64,000 nt of DNA from Chlamydiae bacterium CG10_big_fil_rev_8_21_14_0_10_42_34 (GTDB lineage Bacteria > Chlamydiota > Chlamydiia > Chlamydiales > SM23-39). The DNA is taken from assembly GCA_002773795.1 (NCBI GenBank), contig PFAD01000013.1:22903-86902 (forward strand). Direction: 5' to 3'. Below, piece by piece: positions 34,862 through 45,363 of the stretch; positions within the stretch are counted from its first letter, which is position 1; every line of letters starts with the position of its first letter. The notes under the pieces are model-generated. The model searched no databases, was not told the origin of the DNA, and worked only from the letters and a program-made list of their open reading frames with translations. Made by a program: the position numbers and the translations under genes.

Positions 34862-34892
34862 ATTTAAGGCGATTTATAAATATTTTTATCTA

Positions 34893-35110
34893 TGAAAATG
34901 CTCGGAGTTCCTGCGGGCGTTTTGGTGAGGTGAGCGCAAGGCGTGGAGCGCCGCCTGTACTATGTACTGGCAAGCGAACACAACGCAGCGATCGCCCATC
35001 AAAATGCTCGGAGGGACTCCGAGTGATTTGATGAGGAAAATGCAAGGCGGCAAGCGACGGCTGTACTTTGTACTGCCGAGCGCAGCCAACGCAGCAGTTT
35101 TCCATCAAAT
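34893..35110 (-). repeat. Two 106-bp tandem repeats, each starting with a copy of the tRNA-Leu 3' end
   Basis: In the tRNA direction the tRNA tail CTCCGAGCA recurs with its terminal base at 35111 (the tRNA), 35005 and 34899, an exact 106-bp period. Each unit begins CATCAAA-like/TTTGATGG, contains a GTAC-palindrome (CAGTACAAAGTACAG or CAGTACATAGTACAG) and Gly/Cys-rich hairpins, and ends in the next tail copy. The copies have diverged between tails. No protein is encoded. Confidence 0.8.
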
Positions 35111-35193
<83 letters not shown>

Positions 35194-35236
35194 GAAACTA
35201 AGTGTAATATCTTAATATCTTGAAGAGATACACGCA

Positions 35237-35257
35237 AGCCCGCAGTGAATGCGGGCT
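35237..35257. terminator. Terminator hairpin between tRNA-Leu and the conserved hypothetical gene
   Basis: AGCCCGCA / TGCGGGCT with a 5-nt loop lies seven bases after the stop of the 35264 gene. T-rich sequence follows on the plus strand, and the stem should terminate the minus-strand gene. Confidence 0.6.
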
Positions 35258-35263
35258 CATATT

Positions 35264-36010
35264 TTACTCTTCGCTTTCGTTTTCCAATTCTTTATCTATG
35301 GGAATTGGTTGTTCAGAAATGATCTCTTCTATGATTTGTTTTTCTGTGTCTGGGAGAGATTCTCCTTCGACTTCTGTCGGCTTATAACGACTTAAAGACT
35401 CTCTGATAAGTGTCGTAGGCGGCGGAAAAAGCTTTGAAATAAATGATGGAGCTTTTTCAACGGCCTCTGCTTGAGGGGATTGTCCCTGTTCGGGTTGATG
35501 CCCCTCCGAGGTTTTTTGGTTCTCTTCTGCAGAGTCTCGCCCTTCATGGTTTTGCTCTGTATTTTGTGGCTCGCGCGTTTCTGGTGGCTGATCGTTGCGA
35601 TCTCTGCCTCTACGGCCACGTCTTCTTTTATCTCTCTTCCCTGCTGTGCGAGGTTCTTGCGCTGGCGCTGGACGAGACTCTGCAAGAGTTGGATCTTGCA
35701 CTACTTCTTCCCGCGGACGAGGCGGAGCTTCGCGCCCACCACCAATCTTAATCGATCGATCGGATGAAACGTTTTTGAGAACCATACGGGTCTCTTTAAG
35801 CTCTAGGATTTCATAGTCGCTTACTGGGACTAGAAATGACTTCGGTCGCTCTTGCGAACGGAAAAAGAAAGAGTGCCCAAATGACACTACTTCAACTGCA
35901 TCAACAAAATAGTCTTCTTGACCATTCCCCTTGCTGCTTCGGATGACTAGCTTGCATCCTTCGCGAGGGGTTATGACCGTCTCGATAATAGGTTCTCGTG
36001 TAAAGTTCAC
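35264..36010 (-). CDS. Conserved chlamydial hypothetical protein beside gapA
   Basis: The first 95 residues form a compact beta-rich domain (TVITPREGCKLVIRSSKG, DAVEVVSFGHSFFFRSQE, FLVPVSDYEILEL). A long disordered linker follows, rich in Pro, Glu and Gln with a basic block (GKRDKRRRGRRGRDRND), and then an acidic tail. In Chlamydia a hypothetical protein (CT504, as I recall) sits next to gapA in the same orientation, and this is its likely positional counterpart. The basic patch suggests nucleic acid binding. Function is unknown. Confidence 0.75.
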   Translation of the reverse strand: MNFTREPIIETVITPREGCKLVIRSSKGNGQEDYFVDAVEVVSFGHSFFFRSQERPKSFLVPVSDYEILELKETRMVLKNVSSDRSIKIGGGREAPPRPREEVVQDPTLAESRPAPAQEPRTAGKRDKRRRGRRGRDRNDQPPETREPQNTEQNHEGRDSAEENQKTSEGHQPEQGQSPQAEAVEKAPSFISKLFPPPTTLIRESLSRYKPTEVEGESLPDTEKQIIEEIISEQPIPIDKELENESEE

Positions 36011-36097
36011 TTAAGTTACCGTAATTTAAAGGTGTTATGCCCTGATCCAATCTCAATAAAGTTTTTACTAAGATAGGTTCTTTGGAGTTGTGATGTT

Positions 36098-37105
36098 TCA
36101 TTCTTTGTCTACCATGTACTCCAAGAGGTCGACAACGCGGTGTGAATAGCCCATTTCGTTGTCATACCAGGCGATTAATTTATAAAAACGGCTGCTCAAT
36201 GCTATCCCCGCCTTCTTGTCAAAAATGCAAGAATAGGAGCTGCCAATAAAGTCTGAAGATACCAACTCTTCATCGGTCGTCGCTAAGACACCTTTGAGGT
36301 TGGTTTTTGCTGCTTCGTCCATCGCGCTACATATTTCATCATAGGTCGTATCCTTAGCAAGTCGAACTGTAAGGTCGACTACAGATACATCCGGTGTAGG
36401 AACGCGAAAGGCCATCCCAGTGAGTTTCCCTTTTAAATCAGGCAAACATAGGACTACAGCTTTAGCTGCCCCCGTAGACGCAGGAATAATATTACTTCCT
36501 GCAGCCCTGCCTCCGCGCCAGTCCTTATGAGACGGCCCGTCAACAGTCGGTTGGCTCGCTGTAAGAGAATGAACTGTTGTCATCAATCCTTCTTCGATGC
36601 CAAAGCAATCTTGAAGAACTTTGCAAAGCGGTGCCAAACAATTTGTCGTGCACGATGCATTACAAAGGACAAAGTCTTTTTGAGGGTTATACTGTGTATG
36701 GTTCACACCCACAACATATGTAGGCATACTATCTTTTCCAGGAGCTGTGATTAAAACTCTCTTCGCCCCTGCAGTAAGGTGTTTTTTAGCATCTTCCATA
36801 TGCGTAAATCGACCCGTTGCTTCAACAACATAATCAATTTTGTGTTCTTTCCATGGAAGTTGTGCAGCATCTTTTTCAGCCGTCACTAATATCTTCTTTC
36901 CATCAACAATGAGATCTTTGCCATCAGATGTGACAGTCTTCCCATATGTACCATGCACTGAATCATGCTTAAAAAGGTACGCCAGATTGTCAGGTGGAAC
37001 TAGGTCATTAATAGCAACGACTTCTAAATTTTTACTCTGTAAAGCTGTCCGTAAAACAAGCCTTCCAATGCGCCCGAAACCGTTAATTGCTACACGTTTT
37101 ACCAT
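36098..37105 (-). CDS. gapA: Glyceraldehyde-3-phosphate dehydrogenase
   Basis: A 335-residue type I GAPDH: Rossmann start [15 protein letters not shown], catalytic Cys in [12 protein letters not shown], His in TVHSLTASQ and the substrate loop [18 protein letters not shown]. It converts glyceraldehyde-3-phosphate to 1,3-bisphosphoglycerate with NAD and is the energy-yielding step of chlamydial glycolysis. It lies downstream of the ribosomal operon but is separated from it by a strong terminator, so it has its own promoter in 37106-37170. Confidence 0.97.
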   Translation of the reverse strand: MVKRVAINGFGRIGRLVLRTALQSKNLEVVAINDLVPPDNLAYLFKHDSVHGTYGKTVTSDGKDLIVDGKKILVTAEKDAAQLPWKEHKIDYVVEATGRFTHMEDAKKHLTAGAKRVLITAPGKDSMPTYVVGVNHTQYNPQKDFVLCNASCTTNCLAPLCKVLQDCFGIEEGLMTTVHSLTASQPTVDGPSHKDWRGGRAAGSNIIPASTGAAKAVVLCLPDLKGKLTGMAFRVPTPDVSVVDLTVRLAKDTTYDEICSAMDEAAKTNLKGVLATTDEELVSSDFIGSSYSCIFDKKAGIALSSRFYKLIAWYDNEMGYSHRVVDLLEYMVDKE

Positions 37106-37170
37106 TGTCCATACCTCAGAATCTGAAGGGCCAGAATAGTGTATCGATTGAAGCTTGTAAAGAAAGAAAT

Positions 37171-37200
37171 GTGCGTGCCCAAAGATCGTTGGGCACGCAT
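37171..37200 (-). terminator. Rho-independent terminator of the ribosomal protein operon
   Basis: GCGTGCCCAA and TTGGGCACGC pair around a 6-nt loop eleven bases after the rplQ stop, followed on the minus strand by the T-rich ACATTTCTTTCTTT. Confidence 0.85.
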
Positions 37201-37210
37201 AGATAAAATC

Positions 37211-37636
37211 TTATTTGAGATATTCAATATAGCACGTATCCGCGCTGTCGCCAATACGAACACCCTTGCGGATAATTCGTGTATAGCCACCATTGCGCTC
37301 TGAAAAACGGGAGCGCAGCTCTCCAAACAACTTATCAATTACATGACGGTCGCGGTTATAAGCGCCCTTATCACCAGCTTTTACGTCACGCGCCTCTTTT
37401 GTAGTAAGAGGGTTAAATGCAACCTTTAACAAAGCAATCGCATTACGCTTAGATGCAAGCGTATTTTTCTTTGCTAGCGTAATCATCTTTTCAGCATGAC
37501 GGCGCAATTCTTTTGCTTTAGGCACAGTAGTTACAATTCGCTCATTTTCAATGAGAGACTTGATCATATTCGAAATCATGGCTCTACGGTGTGATCCAGT
37601 ACGGCCTACTTTAAAGGTGTGATTTCCGTGTCTCAT
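37211..37636 (-). CDS. rplQ: 50S ribosomal protein L17
   Basis: Starts [20 protein letters not shown], the standard bL17 N-terminus, followed by [14 protein letters not shown] and [11 protein letters not shown]. At 141 residues it is a little longer than E. coli L17 (127). It sits at the polypeptide exit side of the large subunit. It is the last gene of the operon and overlaps rpoA by four bases (ATGA). Confidence 0.97.
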   Translation of the reverse strand: MRHGNHTFKVGRTGSHRRAMISNMIKSLIENERIVTTVPKAKELRRHAEKMITLAKKNTLASKRNAIALLKVAFNPLTTKEARDVKAGDKGAYNRDRHVIDKLFGELRSRFSERNGGYTRIIRKGVRIGDSADTCYIEYLK

Positions 37637-38733
37637 ACTTCTGGTACTCCAGCCTTTTCAGATAAATAATTACTTACGATCTGCTTAATATTATCTCGAT
37701 TGATTCCATACTTGCTCAAATCCATACCGAGGCATAGACCTAATTCGTCAAGCTTTTGCTTGATTTCTGTAAGGGACTTTTTGCCGAAATTTCTAAATCG
37801 GAGCATTTCCGACTCAGGCATTACAACAAGTTCTCCAATCGTGTCTATATTGGCATTCGCAAGGCAGTTTGTTGAACGAACTGACAGTTCAATTTCGTTA
37901 ATTTTCAACGCAAGCTTCGCAATTACTTCATCGCGATCTCTGTTTGTGTGCATTTCGCCTTTGTCAAAGACAACTGAGTGAGCTTTAATTGTTTCGAACA
38001 CTTGGAGGTGCATAATCCCAATCTGCGCTGAAAATGTGAGCGCTTCAACAGGCGTTATACGTCCATCAGTTGTCACTTCAAGAATAAGCCGATCAAAGTC
38101 AGTATCTTGTCCTACACGAGTGTTTTCAACATAATAGTTAACGAGTCGTACAGGCGAGAAAGCTGAATCGATGACAATCTCATCAACAACAGGATCAAAA
38201 TTAGTATGTCTTTCTGATGGAACATACCCTCTTCCTGATGCGATGCGCAAATCAACTCTTCGATTCATCGGCTTTGTAGCTGTGAAAATCAAATGATCAG
38301 GATTCATGATCTCGTAATCTGACTTATCCAACAGGTCCTTTAAGGTTACTCTGTAAGATCCACCAGACTTCTCAATCATTTCCTCAGTTACTTCAAGCAT
38401 CTTCGTTACGAGTCGAATATCGCGAGGGTGATGATCATCTCCTAAAGTGAGACGTCGAATTAGCGCACCTTTCAAATTGAGGACGACATAAGTCATGTCT
38501 TCAATAATGCCTTCAGCAGCCATGTACTCGTGAGGGATACCTTCAATTCTTACAGAAAGAATCGCAGGAGCCTCAAGCGAAGCTAACATGATCCTTCTTA
38601 ACGCGCTGCCAACTGTATGGCCAAATCCACGCTCGAAAGGTTCGACGATAAAACGAGCAAATGTCGATGTCTGACTAGCTTCATCTAATTTAATTTTTTC
38701 TGGCATTTCAAATTTGCCATACTTTACGGGCAT
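37633..38733 (-). CDS. rpoA: RNA polymerase subunit alpha
   Basis: A 366-residue subunit with the N-terminal dimerisation domain ([34 protein letters not shown]), the beta-contacting [10 protein letters not shown] region and the C-terminal DNA/activator-binding domain ([40 protein letters not shown]). The length exceeds the usual 329 residues because of inserts in the linker and tail, as in other chlamydiae. It nucleates polymerase assembly. Confidence 0.97.
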   Translation of the reverse strand: MPVKYGKFEMPEKIKLDEASQTSTFARFIVEPFERGFGHTVGSALRRIMLASLEAPAILSVRIEGIPHEYMAAEGIIEDMTYVVLNLKGALIRRLTLGDDHHPRDIRLVTKMLEVTEEMIEKSGGSYRVTLKDLLDKSDYEIMNPDHLIFTATKPMNRRVDLRIASGRGYVPSERHTNFDPVVDEIVIDSAFSPVRLVNYYVENTRVGQDTDFDRLILEVTTDGRITPVEALTFSAQIGIMHLQVFETIKAHSVVFDKGEMHTNRDRDEVIAKLALKINEIELSVRSTNCLANANIDTIGELVVMPESEMLRFRNFGKKSLTEIKQKLDELGLCLGMDLSKYGINRDNIKQIVSNYLSEKAGVPEV

Positions 38734-38745
38734 GTTAGTCTCCTC

Positions 38746-39162
38746 TTATACACGTCTACGTTTACGAGCCCTGCAGCCATTATGTGGCACAGGTGTCTTA
38801 TCGCGAATAATACTTACAGAAAGTCCAGCACTCATCAGTCCGCGAACAGCAGACTCACGTCCAGCTCCGGGGCCTTTCAGATTTACTTCACACTCTCTCA
38901 TTCCAACTGCCATCGCATCTTTCGCTGCATTTTGCGCAGCAACAGTTGCTGCAAATGCGGAAGATTTTCTCGATCCAGAAAAGTTTGCTTTTCCAGCAGT
39001 TGACCAAGAAATTACATTCCCAGCGAGGTCTGTAATCGCTACAGTCGTGTTGTTAAATGTTGCTTTAACGTGCGCAATCCCGGCTGGCACAGTACGTGCG
39101 TTTTTCTTTTTGACGCGGACTCCAGCTCTTTTAGGTGGCGCTTTCTTATCTTGCTTAGCCAA
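38746..39162 (-). CDS. rpsK: 30S ribosomal protein S11
   Basis: uS11 with [40 protein letters not shown] and the C-terminal [19 protein letters not shown]. It forms part of the platform near the mRNA exit. The N-terminus carries an extra basic stretch ([18 protein letters not shown]). It lies between rpsM and rpoA, the usual bacterial order. Confidence 0.97.
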   Translation of the reverse strand: MAKQDKKAPPKRAGVRVKKKNARTVPAGIAHVKATFNNTTVAITDLAGNVISWSTAGKANFSGSRKSSAFAATVAAQNAAKDAMAVGMRECEVNLKGPGAGRESAVRGLMSAGLSVSIIRDKTPVPHNGCRARKRRRV

Positions 39163-39174
39163 GGTTATCTCCTA

Positions 39175-39543
39175 TTAGATTTTCTTATTGGCAACTGTTT
39201 TGCGTTTGCCTTTACGCGTTCTGGCATTCGTACGCGTTCTTTGCCCACGCACTGGAAGTCCAAGTCTGTGGCGGATACCGCGATAACATTGAATCCCTAC
39301 AAGACGCTTAATATTGCCCTGGATCTGACGGCGCAGATCTCCTTCAACAATATATTCTGATTGAAGAATCGCGTTCAGACGAGCAATGTCATCTTCATTT
39401 AATTCTTTCGCGCGCATATCTTTACTAAGACCCAGTTTCTCAATAATCTGATTCGAAAGCTTTCGACCTACACCGTAAAGGTAAGTCAAACTCACTTCTA
39501 AGCGCTTATTGTCTGGAATATCTATTCCGATGACTCTAGGCAT
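39175..39543 (-). CDS. rpsM: 30S ribosomal protein S13
   Basis: uS13 with [20 protein letters not shown], the [16 protein letters not shown] helix-hairpin region and the tail [20 protein letters not shown]. It sits at the head of the 30S subunit and contacts the P-site tRNA and 50S bridge. No rpmJ gene lies between secY and rpsM, unlike E. coli. Confidence 0.97.
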   Translation of the reverse strand: MPRVIGIDIPDNKRLEVSLTYLYGVGRKLSNQIIEKLGLSKDMRAKELNEDDIARLNAILQSEYIVEGDLRRQIQGNIKRLVGIQCYRGIRHRLGLPVRGQRTRTNARTRKGKRKTVANKKI

Positions 39544-39581
39544 ATCTAATTCCTTCCGTCTAAAATAACATGATTTAAGGT

Positions 39582-40952
39582 TTAACGTCCACGAAGTTTA
39601 CCCTTCGTCATAAAGCCTTCGTATCTCTTCATAAGTAGGTGAGATTCAATCTGTTTCGTTGTATCTAAAATAACTCCTACTAAGATAAGAAGCGAGGTTC
39701 CGCCAAAAAATTGGCTTATACTTGCATCTACTCCCATTAACCTGCCGACTAATGTCGGCAAAATGGCGATGATCGCCAGAAAAACAGCTCCAGCGAGTGT
39801 AATTCGACTCATTGTAGACTCAAGATAATCTTGAGTTGGTTTTCCCTGGCGGATACCCGGGATAAACGCTCCATTTTTTTTCATATCTGAGGCAATCTGC
39901 TCAGGCTTAAACTGAGTAGCTGTCCAGAAGTATGTAAAAAATAGAATTAACATTATGTACATTGCCATATAAACCCATGTTCCAGGGAGGAAGTAGTTAG
40001 ACAACTGCCCAAGCCATGTGCTACGGCCTAAAAACTGCCCTACTGTCGCAGGAAACATAAGTAATGAAGAGGCAAAAATAACAGGTATTACCCCTGCGTA
40101 GTTAACTTTTAACGGGATGTGTGAGTTTCCGCCCTGAACTTCATGGCGTCCCACAATCCGTCTCGCATATTGTAAAGGGATCCGTCTTTGTCCTTGGATG
40201 ACCAAGATTGTTCCCACAGTAATAAATACAAACAAAGCGCACAAAACAATCAGCATAGGGAAAGTCAACTGACCCGCCTCTTGTGACTCTAGATTCAATT
40301 GGCTAATAATAGATCCAATTGTGCTAGGAAACGATGCTAAAATTCCGAGGGCAATGATCAAACTAATTCCATTGCCAACGCCTTTTTCGCTAATTTGCTC
40401 CCCTATCCACATCAAAAACAAGGTACCTGTTGTCATCGTCACCATTACGGTAAGATAGAACAACCAAGACACACCAAAAATCTGCACATCAGCCAACTGA
40501 GAAACAATTATACCAGGGCTAGAAAGATTTACACGTACCACATACCCAGCAAATGCTGCGGATTGGAAAAGTGAGATTACAAGTGTTGCCATCCTTGTCC
40601 ACTTAGATAACTTACGACGTCCTTGATCAGGACTTTCGCGAATATCTCTTTGCAGAGAAGGGACTAAAGCAACAAGTAACTGCATAATAATCGAAGCGGT
40701 GATGTATGGCATCACCCCAAGCGCTAAAACAGTCATCTTAGCAAAAGCACCGCCTGAAAAAATATCTACGAGTTGGAATAGGTTTTGGCCTCCCCCACTT
40801 GCAAACTTGAACAAGCTAATCGCAGCTTCCGCATTGACTCCTGGCACAGGTACATACGCACCTATACGACATGCTCCTAAAAGAAGCAGGGTATATAAGA
40901 TTTTTACTCTTAATTCTGGAATACCAAAGATGCGGCGTATCGCTTCGACCAT
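39582..40952 (-). CDS. secY: Preprotein translocase subunit SecY
   Basis: A 456-residue protein with ten transmembrane segments. [20 protein letters not shown] is the conserved helix 2 region, [20 protein letters not shown] and [20 protein letters not shown] follow, and the cytoplasmic loop [15 protein letters not shown] is diagnostic. It forms the Sec protein channel of the inner membrane. It is read with the ribosomal operon, directly after rplO. Confidence 0.97.
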   Translation of the reverse strand: MVEAIRRIFGIPELRVKILYTLLLLGACRIGAYVPVPGVNAEAAISLFKFASGGGQNLFQLVDIFSGGAFAKMTVLALGVMPYITASIIMQLLVALVPSLQRDIRESPDQGRRKLSKWTRMATLVISLFQSAAFAGYVVRVNLSSPGIIVSQLADVQIFGVSWLFYLTVMVTMTTGTLFLMWIGEQISEKGVGNGISLIIALGILASFPSTIGSIISQLNLESQEAGQLTFPMLIVLCALFVFITVGTILVIQGQRRIPLQYARRIVGRHEVQGGNSHIPLKVNYAGVIPVIFASSLLMFPATVGQFLGRSTWLGQLSNYFLPGTWVYMAMYIMLILFFTYFWTATQFKPEQIASDMKKNGAFIPGIRQGKPTQDYLESTMSRITLAGAVFLAIIAILPTLVGRLMGVDASISQFFGGTSLLILVGVILDTTKQIESHLLMKRYEGFMTKGKLRGR

Positions 40953-40956
40953 TGTA

Positions 40957-41409
40957 TTAAACCTTTGTAAAAGAAATTCCCAAATCTTTTAACTTCTGCT
41001 CTGCAGCTTCAGAGTAATTTTTAGCTTCAATTGTCACTTTTTTAGTCAACTCACCGTTTGACAAAATTTTAATACCCCCTGGTACGCGTCGAGGAATCAA
41101 TCCCTTTTCACGCAATGTAACCAAAGAAACAGTATCGCCATCTTCAAAGTAGGCTTGGATTGTAGAAAGTGAAATTGATGCTGTCGGCTTTATAAAAGCT
41201 CCACGTGTAAATCCTCGGATAGGCAGCTTTCTATAAAGAGGTACTTGTCCCCCTTCATACCCAAAGCGCTTGCTATATCCTTGGCGGTGACTATCACCTT
41301 TTTCACCACGTCCAGCATTTTTACCACGCTTAGATCCAATTCCCCTTCCAATTCGTCGGCTCTTTTTAGGTGGCCGTGAGGTATTTTTTAGTTGAGATAA
41401 ACTATGCAT
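40957..41409 (-). CDS. rplO: 50S ribosomal protein L15
   Basis: uL15 with the Gly/Arg-rich N-terminus ([20 protein letters not shown]), [18 protein letters not shown] and the C-terminal [20 protein letters not shown]. The start overlaps rpsE by eight bases. The rpmD (L30) gene that usually lies between rpsE and rplO is absent, as in chlamydiae. Confidence 0.97.
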   Translation of the reverse strand: MHSLSQLKNTSRPPKKSRRIGRGIGSKRGKNAGRGEKGDSHRQGYSKRFGYEGGQVPLYRKLPIRGFTRGAFIKPTASISLSTIQAYFEDGDTVSLVTLREKGLIPRRVPGGIKILSNGELTKKVTIEAKNYSEAAEQKLKDLGISFTKV

Positions 41410-41914
41410 GAGCGTGAACTCCTTTACGTTCAGCGAGGTTTTGTTCTCTATTTTTCAATTGGTGTAGAGCTTTAAAAATCGCCTTCACTTGGTTTAACGG
41501 ATTGCTTGAACCTAGGTTCTTTGCCACTACGTCCTTCACTCCGCCTAATTCCAAAACAGATCGGACCTTCGATCCAGCCACTACACCAGTACCAACTGCT
41601 GCAGGCTTCAAAAGAATTTTAGCTCCATCCCATTCGACATAAACTTCATGCGGAATAGTAGTCCCTTCCATTTCAATATTATATACATTCTTTCTTGCAG
41701 CTTCAGAACCTTTGCGAATCGCATCAGACACTTCGTTTGCCTTGGCAAAACCATAGCCTACGTGCCCTTGCCCATCACCAATAAGAATGAGTGCTGAAAA
41801 GCTAAATTTTCGCCCGCCTTTTACCACTTTAGAGCAGCGGTTTATATAAAGGACCTTTTCTTCAAATTCAGTCCCAAAGTCTTCCTGACGTCTTTTCTCA
41901 GGTTGTTTTGCCAT
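41402..41914 (-). CDS. rpsE: 30S ribosomal protein S5
   Basis: uS5 with EFEEKVLYINRCSKVVKGGR, the G-rich FSALILIGDGQGHVGYGFAK loop, and VGTGVVAGSKVRSVLELGG plus LGSSNPLNQVKAIFKALHQL. It is needed for decoding fidelity and mRNA helicase activity at the entry tunnel. It directly precedes rplO in the operon. Confidence 0.97.
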   Translation of the reverse strand: MAKQPEKRRQEDFGTEFEEKVLYINRCSKVVKGGRKFSFSALILIGDGQGHVGYGFAKANEVSDAIRKGSEAARKNVYNIEMEGTTIPHEVYVEWDGAKILLKPAAVGTGVVAGSKVRSVLELGGVKDVVAKNLGSSNPLNQVKAIFKALHQLKNREQNLAERKGVHAHA

Positions 41915-41929
41915 CTTTTGCCCTTATTT

Positions 41930-42292
41930 CTAGAATTGCAGTCCAGCTTCGCGAGCGCCATTAGCAAGCTCAGCGACGATACCGTGGAATTTATAGCGAC
42001 CCCGATCAAAAATTACGGAGTTGATGTTTCTTTTCATTGCAAGTTCTGCAATTTGCTTTCCAATTTCACGAGCCGTCTCTTTAGACTTACGCTTTACAGT
42101 GCTCGTTTTACTTAGAGTTCCAAATCCTGCTAGAGTAACTGAGTTGTCATCGTCAATGAGTTGAGCATAAATATGGCAATTTGTTTTAGAGACAGAAAGT
42201 CTTGGTCTCTCCGCGCTGCCATGCAACTTCTTACGGACACGAAATACTCGTTTGATTCGCGCTCTATTTCTGTTTTTCTTTGACTTATCCAT
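41930..42292 (-). CDS. rplR: 50S ribosomal protein L18
   Basis: uL18 with RIKRVFRVRKKLHGSAERPR, LSVSKTNCHIYAQLIDD and NSVIFDRGRYKFHGIVAELA. It binds 5S rRNA in the central protuberance. It shares one base with the rplF stop, indicating coupled translation. Confidence 0.97.
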   Translation of the reverse strand: MDKSKKNRNRARIKRVFRVRKKLHGSAERPRLSVSKTNCHIYAQLIDDDNSVTLAGFGTLSKTSTVKRKSKETAREIGKQIAELAMKRNINSVIFDRGRYKFHGIVAELANGAREAGLQF

Positions 42293-42840
42293 TATGCTTT
42301 ACCTTTGGCTGCCTTGCCCTCTTTCTTGCGGACATATTCGTTTTCGTAGCGGATCCCTTTACCTTTATAAGGCTCAGGTGGTTTCATTGCGCGTACTGTT
42401 GCTGCAAATTGACCAACTTCTTTCTTATCAACACCCTTGATGCTGACTGAAGTACCCTTCTCAACAACTACTTGAATTGTTTTAGGAATATCTACCCATG
42501 TTGGGTGCGAAAATCCCAGCTGTAAATCTAATTTTTGACCTTGTACATTCGCTCTATATCCGACACCAATTAGCGTGAGCTTCACTTCATACCCTTCGGA
42601 CACACCATGTACGTTATTTTTGATCAATGAGCGAAACAGTCCAAAAAAAGCTTTCTGTGCGATCGCTTTCTCATCACACTCAACAACAACAACTTGACCT
42701 TCAGACTTGACTTTCAGTCCAGGAGGAAGCTGTAATTCTAATTGTCCCTTTGGTCCTTTAATTGAAACGGCTCCATCTTTAGATGTGCTTATTTCAACAC
42801 CTTTCGGGAGAGGAATAGGGGTCTTTCCGAGTCTTGACAT
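42292..42840 (-). CDS. rplF: 50S ribosomal protein L6
   Basis: uL6 with SRLGKTPIPLPKGVEISTSK, two repeated alpha-beta domains, and the diagnostic KPPEPYKGKGIRYENE near the C-terminus. It lies near the factor-binding site. The gene lies 18 bases after rpsH. Confidence 0.97.
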   Translation of the reverse strand: MSRLGKTPIPLPKGVEISTSKDGAVSIKGPKGQLELQLPPGLKVKSEGQVVVVECDEKAIAQKAFFGLFRSLIKNNVHGVSEGYEVKLTLIGVGYRANVQGQKLDLQLGFSHPTWVDIPKTIQVVVEKGTSVSIKGVDKKEVGQFAATVRAMKPPEPYKGKGIRYENEYVRKKEGKAAKGKA

Positions 42841-42858
42841 CTTTGTTCCTTTATCCTT

Positions 42859-43251
42859 TTACCAAACCGTGCAAAGCAGCTCGCCGCCGACTTTTAGGTT
42901 TTTAGCTGTTTCTCCATCCATAACTCCTTTAGGAGTCGACATAATAGCTATCCCCATTCCATTAAATACATTCGGAATGCGATCGTGCCCAATATAACGT
43001 CTTAGTCCACACTTAGAAACGCGAGTCAAACCATGAATGACTGACTCTCTGCCCCTAGTATATCGTAAGAAAACGCGGATCTTGTAATTCTCTTTATTCA
43101 CTAAAAAGTTTTCCACAAATCCATGTGATTTGAGAACCTCTAAAATCCAAACCTTCATCTTACTATAGCTCATATCGACGTATCGATGCTGGGCTCCTTT
43201 CGCATTGCGTATTTTAGTCAATAACTCAGCAATGGGATCATTAAATGCCAT
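42859..43251 (-). CDS. rpsH: 30S ribosomal protein S8
   Basis: uS8 with DPIAELLTKIRNAKGAQHRY, VSKCGLRRYIGHDRIPNVFN and GMGIAIMSTPKGVMDGETAK near the end. In E. coli S8 represses the spc operon by binding its mRNA. The S14 gene normally between rplE and rpsH is absent here. Confidence 0.97.
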   Translation of the reverse strand: MAFNDPIAELLTKIRNAKGAQHRYVDMSYSKMKVWILEVLKSHGFVENFLVNKENYKIRVFLRYTRGRESVIHGLTRVSKCGLRRYIGHDRIPNVFNGMGIAIMSTPKGVMDGETAKNLKVGGELLCTVW

Positions 43252-43262
43252 ATTTCTCTCTC

Positions 43263-43796
43263 TTACTTAAATGGGAAGCCCAAAAGGGTCAGTAATTCAA
43301 TACAATCTTCGTCGTTCTGAGCTGTCGTTACCAACGTAACGTTCATACCCTGTGTTCTTTTCACTTTATCTAGGTTGATCTCAGGAAAAATCTGCTGATC
43401 AGTGATCCCGAAACTAAAGTTTCCTCTTCCGTCGCACTTATTACCAAAGCCACGAAAGTCACGAATACGTGGAGCTACAATGTTACAGAATCGATCAAAA
43501 AAATCATACATTCTTTTTCCGCGCAAGGTAACAACAAGTCCTACCGGTTGGTCTTCACGCAATTTAAAGTTTGAAATCGCTTTTTTAGTTTTTGTAACTA
43601 CAGGTTTCTGTCCTGAGAGCAAAGCTAACTCGTCGCTATGTTCTGAAAGGGCATTTTTGTCCTTTAGAGCATCGCCGAGTCCCATGCTAATCACGACTTT
43701 CTTTAAAACAGGGAGATCCATAGCGCATCTTCCAGGATGTCGTGATTTTTGCTCAGCTACAATTTCTTCTTTATACTTTTTATATAACCTAGACAT
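43263..43796 (-). CDS. rplE: 50S ribosomal protein L5
   Basis: uL5 with [60 protein letters not shown] and [17 protein letters not shown]. It binds 5S rRNA and the P-site tRNA region. Eight bases overlap with the rplX 3' end. Confidence 0.97.
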   Translation of the reverse strand: MSRLYKKYKEEIVAEQKSRHPGRCAMDLPVLKKVVISMGLGDALKDKNALSEHSDELALLSGQKPVVTKTKKAISNFKLREDQPVGLVVTLRGKRMYDFFDRFCNIVAPRIRDFRGFGNKCDGRGNFSFGITDQQIFPEINLDKVKRTQGMNVTLVTTAQNDEDCIELLTLLGFPFK

Positions 43797-44127
43797 GTTT
43801 CACCTTCTTAACTGCGCGATGAACAGTTCCTTTAGCACCTTTTTTATGTACGAGGTCTTTTTGGCCACTTTTTTCATGCTTGAGTTGAACTTTTAATTTT
43901 TTTCCATCTTTGTCGCACAAACAAACATTGGAAACATGAATTGGCACTTCCATCTCAACAATTCGTCCACCTTGGGATTCTTGGGTGCGCTTCATATGTT
44001 TTTTTCTAACATTGATTCCTTGAACAATCACTCGTTCTGCACCGCGCGAGAGTACTTCTCCGAATTTGCCGCGATCATTTCCTGCTACCACTAATACGCG
44101 GTCGCCTTTACGTATCCACTTACTCAT
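43789..44127 (-). CDS. rplX: 50S ribosomal protein L24
   Basis: uL24 with a KOW motif at the start ([20 protein letters not shown]) and the [20 protein letters not shown] segment. It initiates 50S assembly at the 5' domain of 23S rRNA. It is one base from the rplN stop and overlaps rplE. Confidence 0.97.
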   Translation of the reverse strand: MSKWIRKGDRVLVVAGNDRGKFGEVLSRGAERVIVQGINVRKKHMKRTQESQGGRIVEMEVPIHVSNVCLCDKDGKKLKVQLKHEKSGQKDLVHKKGAKGTVHRAVKKVKHV

Positions 44128-44128
44128 A

Positions 44129-44497
44129 CTAAATTACCTCAGGGGCTAGGGAACTAATCTTAATAAACCCACCATCTCTTACTTCGCGAGCTACAGGTCC
44201 AAAGATACGGGTTCCACGAGGATTATTTTTATCATCGATGAGTACGCAACTATTGTCATAAAAGAGAAGCAATGATCCATCGTCTCTTCGAATTCGGGAT
44301 TTTGTTCTAACAATAACAGCCTTAACTACATCGCCTTTTTTTACAGACCCTTTAGGGTCAGCTTCTTTAACTGAACAGACGATAATGTCGCCAACGCCTG
44401 CATATCGCTTGCGTGATCCGCCAAGGACTTTAAAGCAACGTACTTTTTTAGCGCCTGAATTGTCAGCTACATCTAGATTTGTTTCTTGCTGAATCAT
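44129..44497 (-). CDS. rplN: 50S ribosomal protein L14
   Basis: uL14 with [40 protein letters not shown] and [20 protein letters not shown]. It contacts 16S helix 14 in a subunit bridge. Its start overlaps the rpsQ stop (ATGA). Confidence 0.97.
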   Translation of the reverse strand: MIQQETNLDVADNSGAKKVRCFKVLGGSRKRYAGVGDIIVCSVKEADPKGSVKKGDVVKAVIVRTKSRIRRDDGSLLLFYDNSCVLIDDKNNPRGTRIFGPVAREVRDGGFIKISSLAPEVI

Positions 44498-44742
44498 ATT
44501 ACCTCAACTACGCGCCATCTTTTCAATTTAGAAAGAGGTCGGGTTTCCATAATGCGCACCTTTTGTCCAAGCTCAAGTGCATTGCTATCGTCTTGTGCAT
44601 AAAATTTCTTTGAGCGTTCGATGACTTTTCCGTATTTCTCGTGTCTCATCTTGCGCGTAACTTTCACAGTGACTGTCTTATCCATTTTATTGGAAATGAC
44701 TACGCCAATGTTTTCTTTTCTTTTGCCGCGACTGTCGTTCAT
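44494..44742 (-). CDS. rpsQ: 30S ribosomal protein S17
   Basis: uS17 of 82 residues with [39 protein letters not shown] and [20 protein letters not shown]. It is a primary 16S rRNA-binding protein. It overlaps both neighbours by ATGA. Confidence 0.97.
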   Translation of the reverse strand: MNDSRGKRKENIGVVISNKMDKTVTVKVTRKMRHEKYGKVIERSKKFYAQDDSNALELGQKVRIMETRPLSKLKRWRVVEVI

Positions 44743-44942
44743 ACTGCCTCTTTCGTTTTAAGCGTCAACTTCGTGAGAATGCGCGCTTTTTCCTTTCTCT
44801 TTGCTTTAATCAGATGAGGCTTTTCCAACTTTCGCTGTGTAGCAAGTTCGTTACGTAATTGAAAGAGCTCTCTATCAAGAATGTGAACTTGTGCTTCCAT
44901 TTCACTAACAGATGCACTCTCTTTCTTTTTTTTCTTAGCCAT
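44739..44942 (-). CDS. rpmC: 50S ribosomal protein L29
   Basis: uL29 of 67 residues, two helices with [20 protein letters not shown] and [13 protein letters not shown]. It is a little longer than usual because of a Lys-rich N-terminus ([16 protein letters not shown]). It sits at the peptide exit. It overlaps rpsQ by ATGA and shares one base with rplP. Confidence 0.95.
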   Translation of the reverse strand: MAKKKKKESASVSEMEAQVHILDRELFQLRNELATQRKLEKPHLIKAKRKEKARILTKLTLKTKEAV

Positions 44943-45361
44943 TACACCCTCTCCAAACGGTCTACAAATTTTGTACGGATCGGCAATTTAGCTGCTGCTA
45001 AACGCAGCGCTTCTTGAGCCTCTTCACGTGTCACTCCACCCACTTCAAATAGAATACGTCCTGGGCGAACAACTGCCACGTAGTGATCAGGAGCTCCTTT
45101 TCCTTTACCCATCCTTGTTTCCGCTGGTTTTTTTGAAACCGGCTTATCAGGGAAAACACGAATCCAAACCTGGCCTTTACGGCTAAAGGTGCGAGAAATT
45201 GTTACGCGGCAAGCTTCGATTTGTTTTGCGGTTAGCCAGCAGCGATCTAACGACTGCATTCCAAACTCACCAAAATCAACAAATGTACCGCCTTTTGAAA
45301 GGCCGGTCATTTTGCCTTTCATCTGCTTTCTAAATTTAGTACGCTTTGGCATCAGTGCCAT
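44942..45361 (-). CDS. rplP: 50S ribosomal protein L16
   Basis: uL16 with [60 protein letters not shown] and [20 protein letters not shown]. It shapes the A-site tRNA pocket. The start may be Met4 rather than Met1; both lie within nine bases. Confidence 0.97.
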   Translation of the reverse strand: MALMPKRTKFRKQMKGKMTGLSKGGTFVDFGEFGMQSLDRCWLTAKQIEACRVTISRTFSRKGQVWIRVFPDKPVSKKPAETRMGKGKGAPDHYVAVVRPGRILFEVGGVTREEAQEALRLAAAKLPIRTKFVDRLERV

Positions 45362-45363
45362 AG

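Noticed and set aside
35443..35816. Three overlapping plus-strand frames of about 70-100 residues
   Set aside because: All are antisense to the low-complexity linker of the conserved gene beside gapA.
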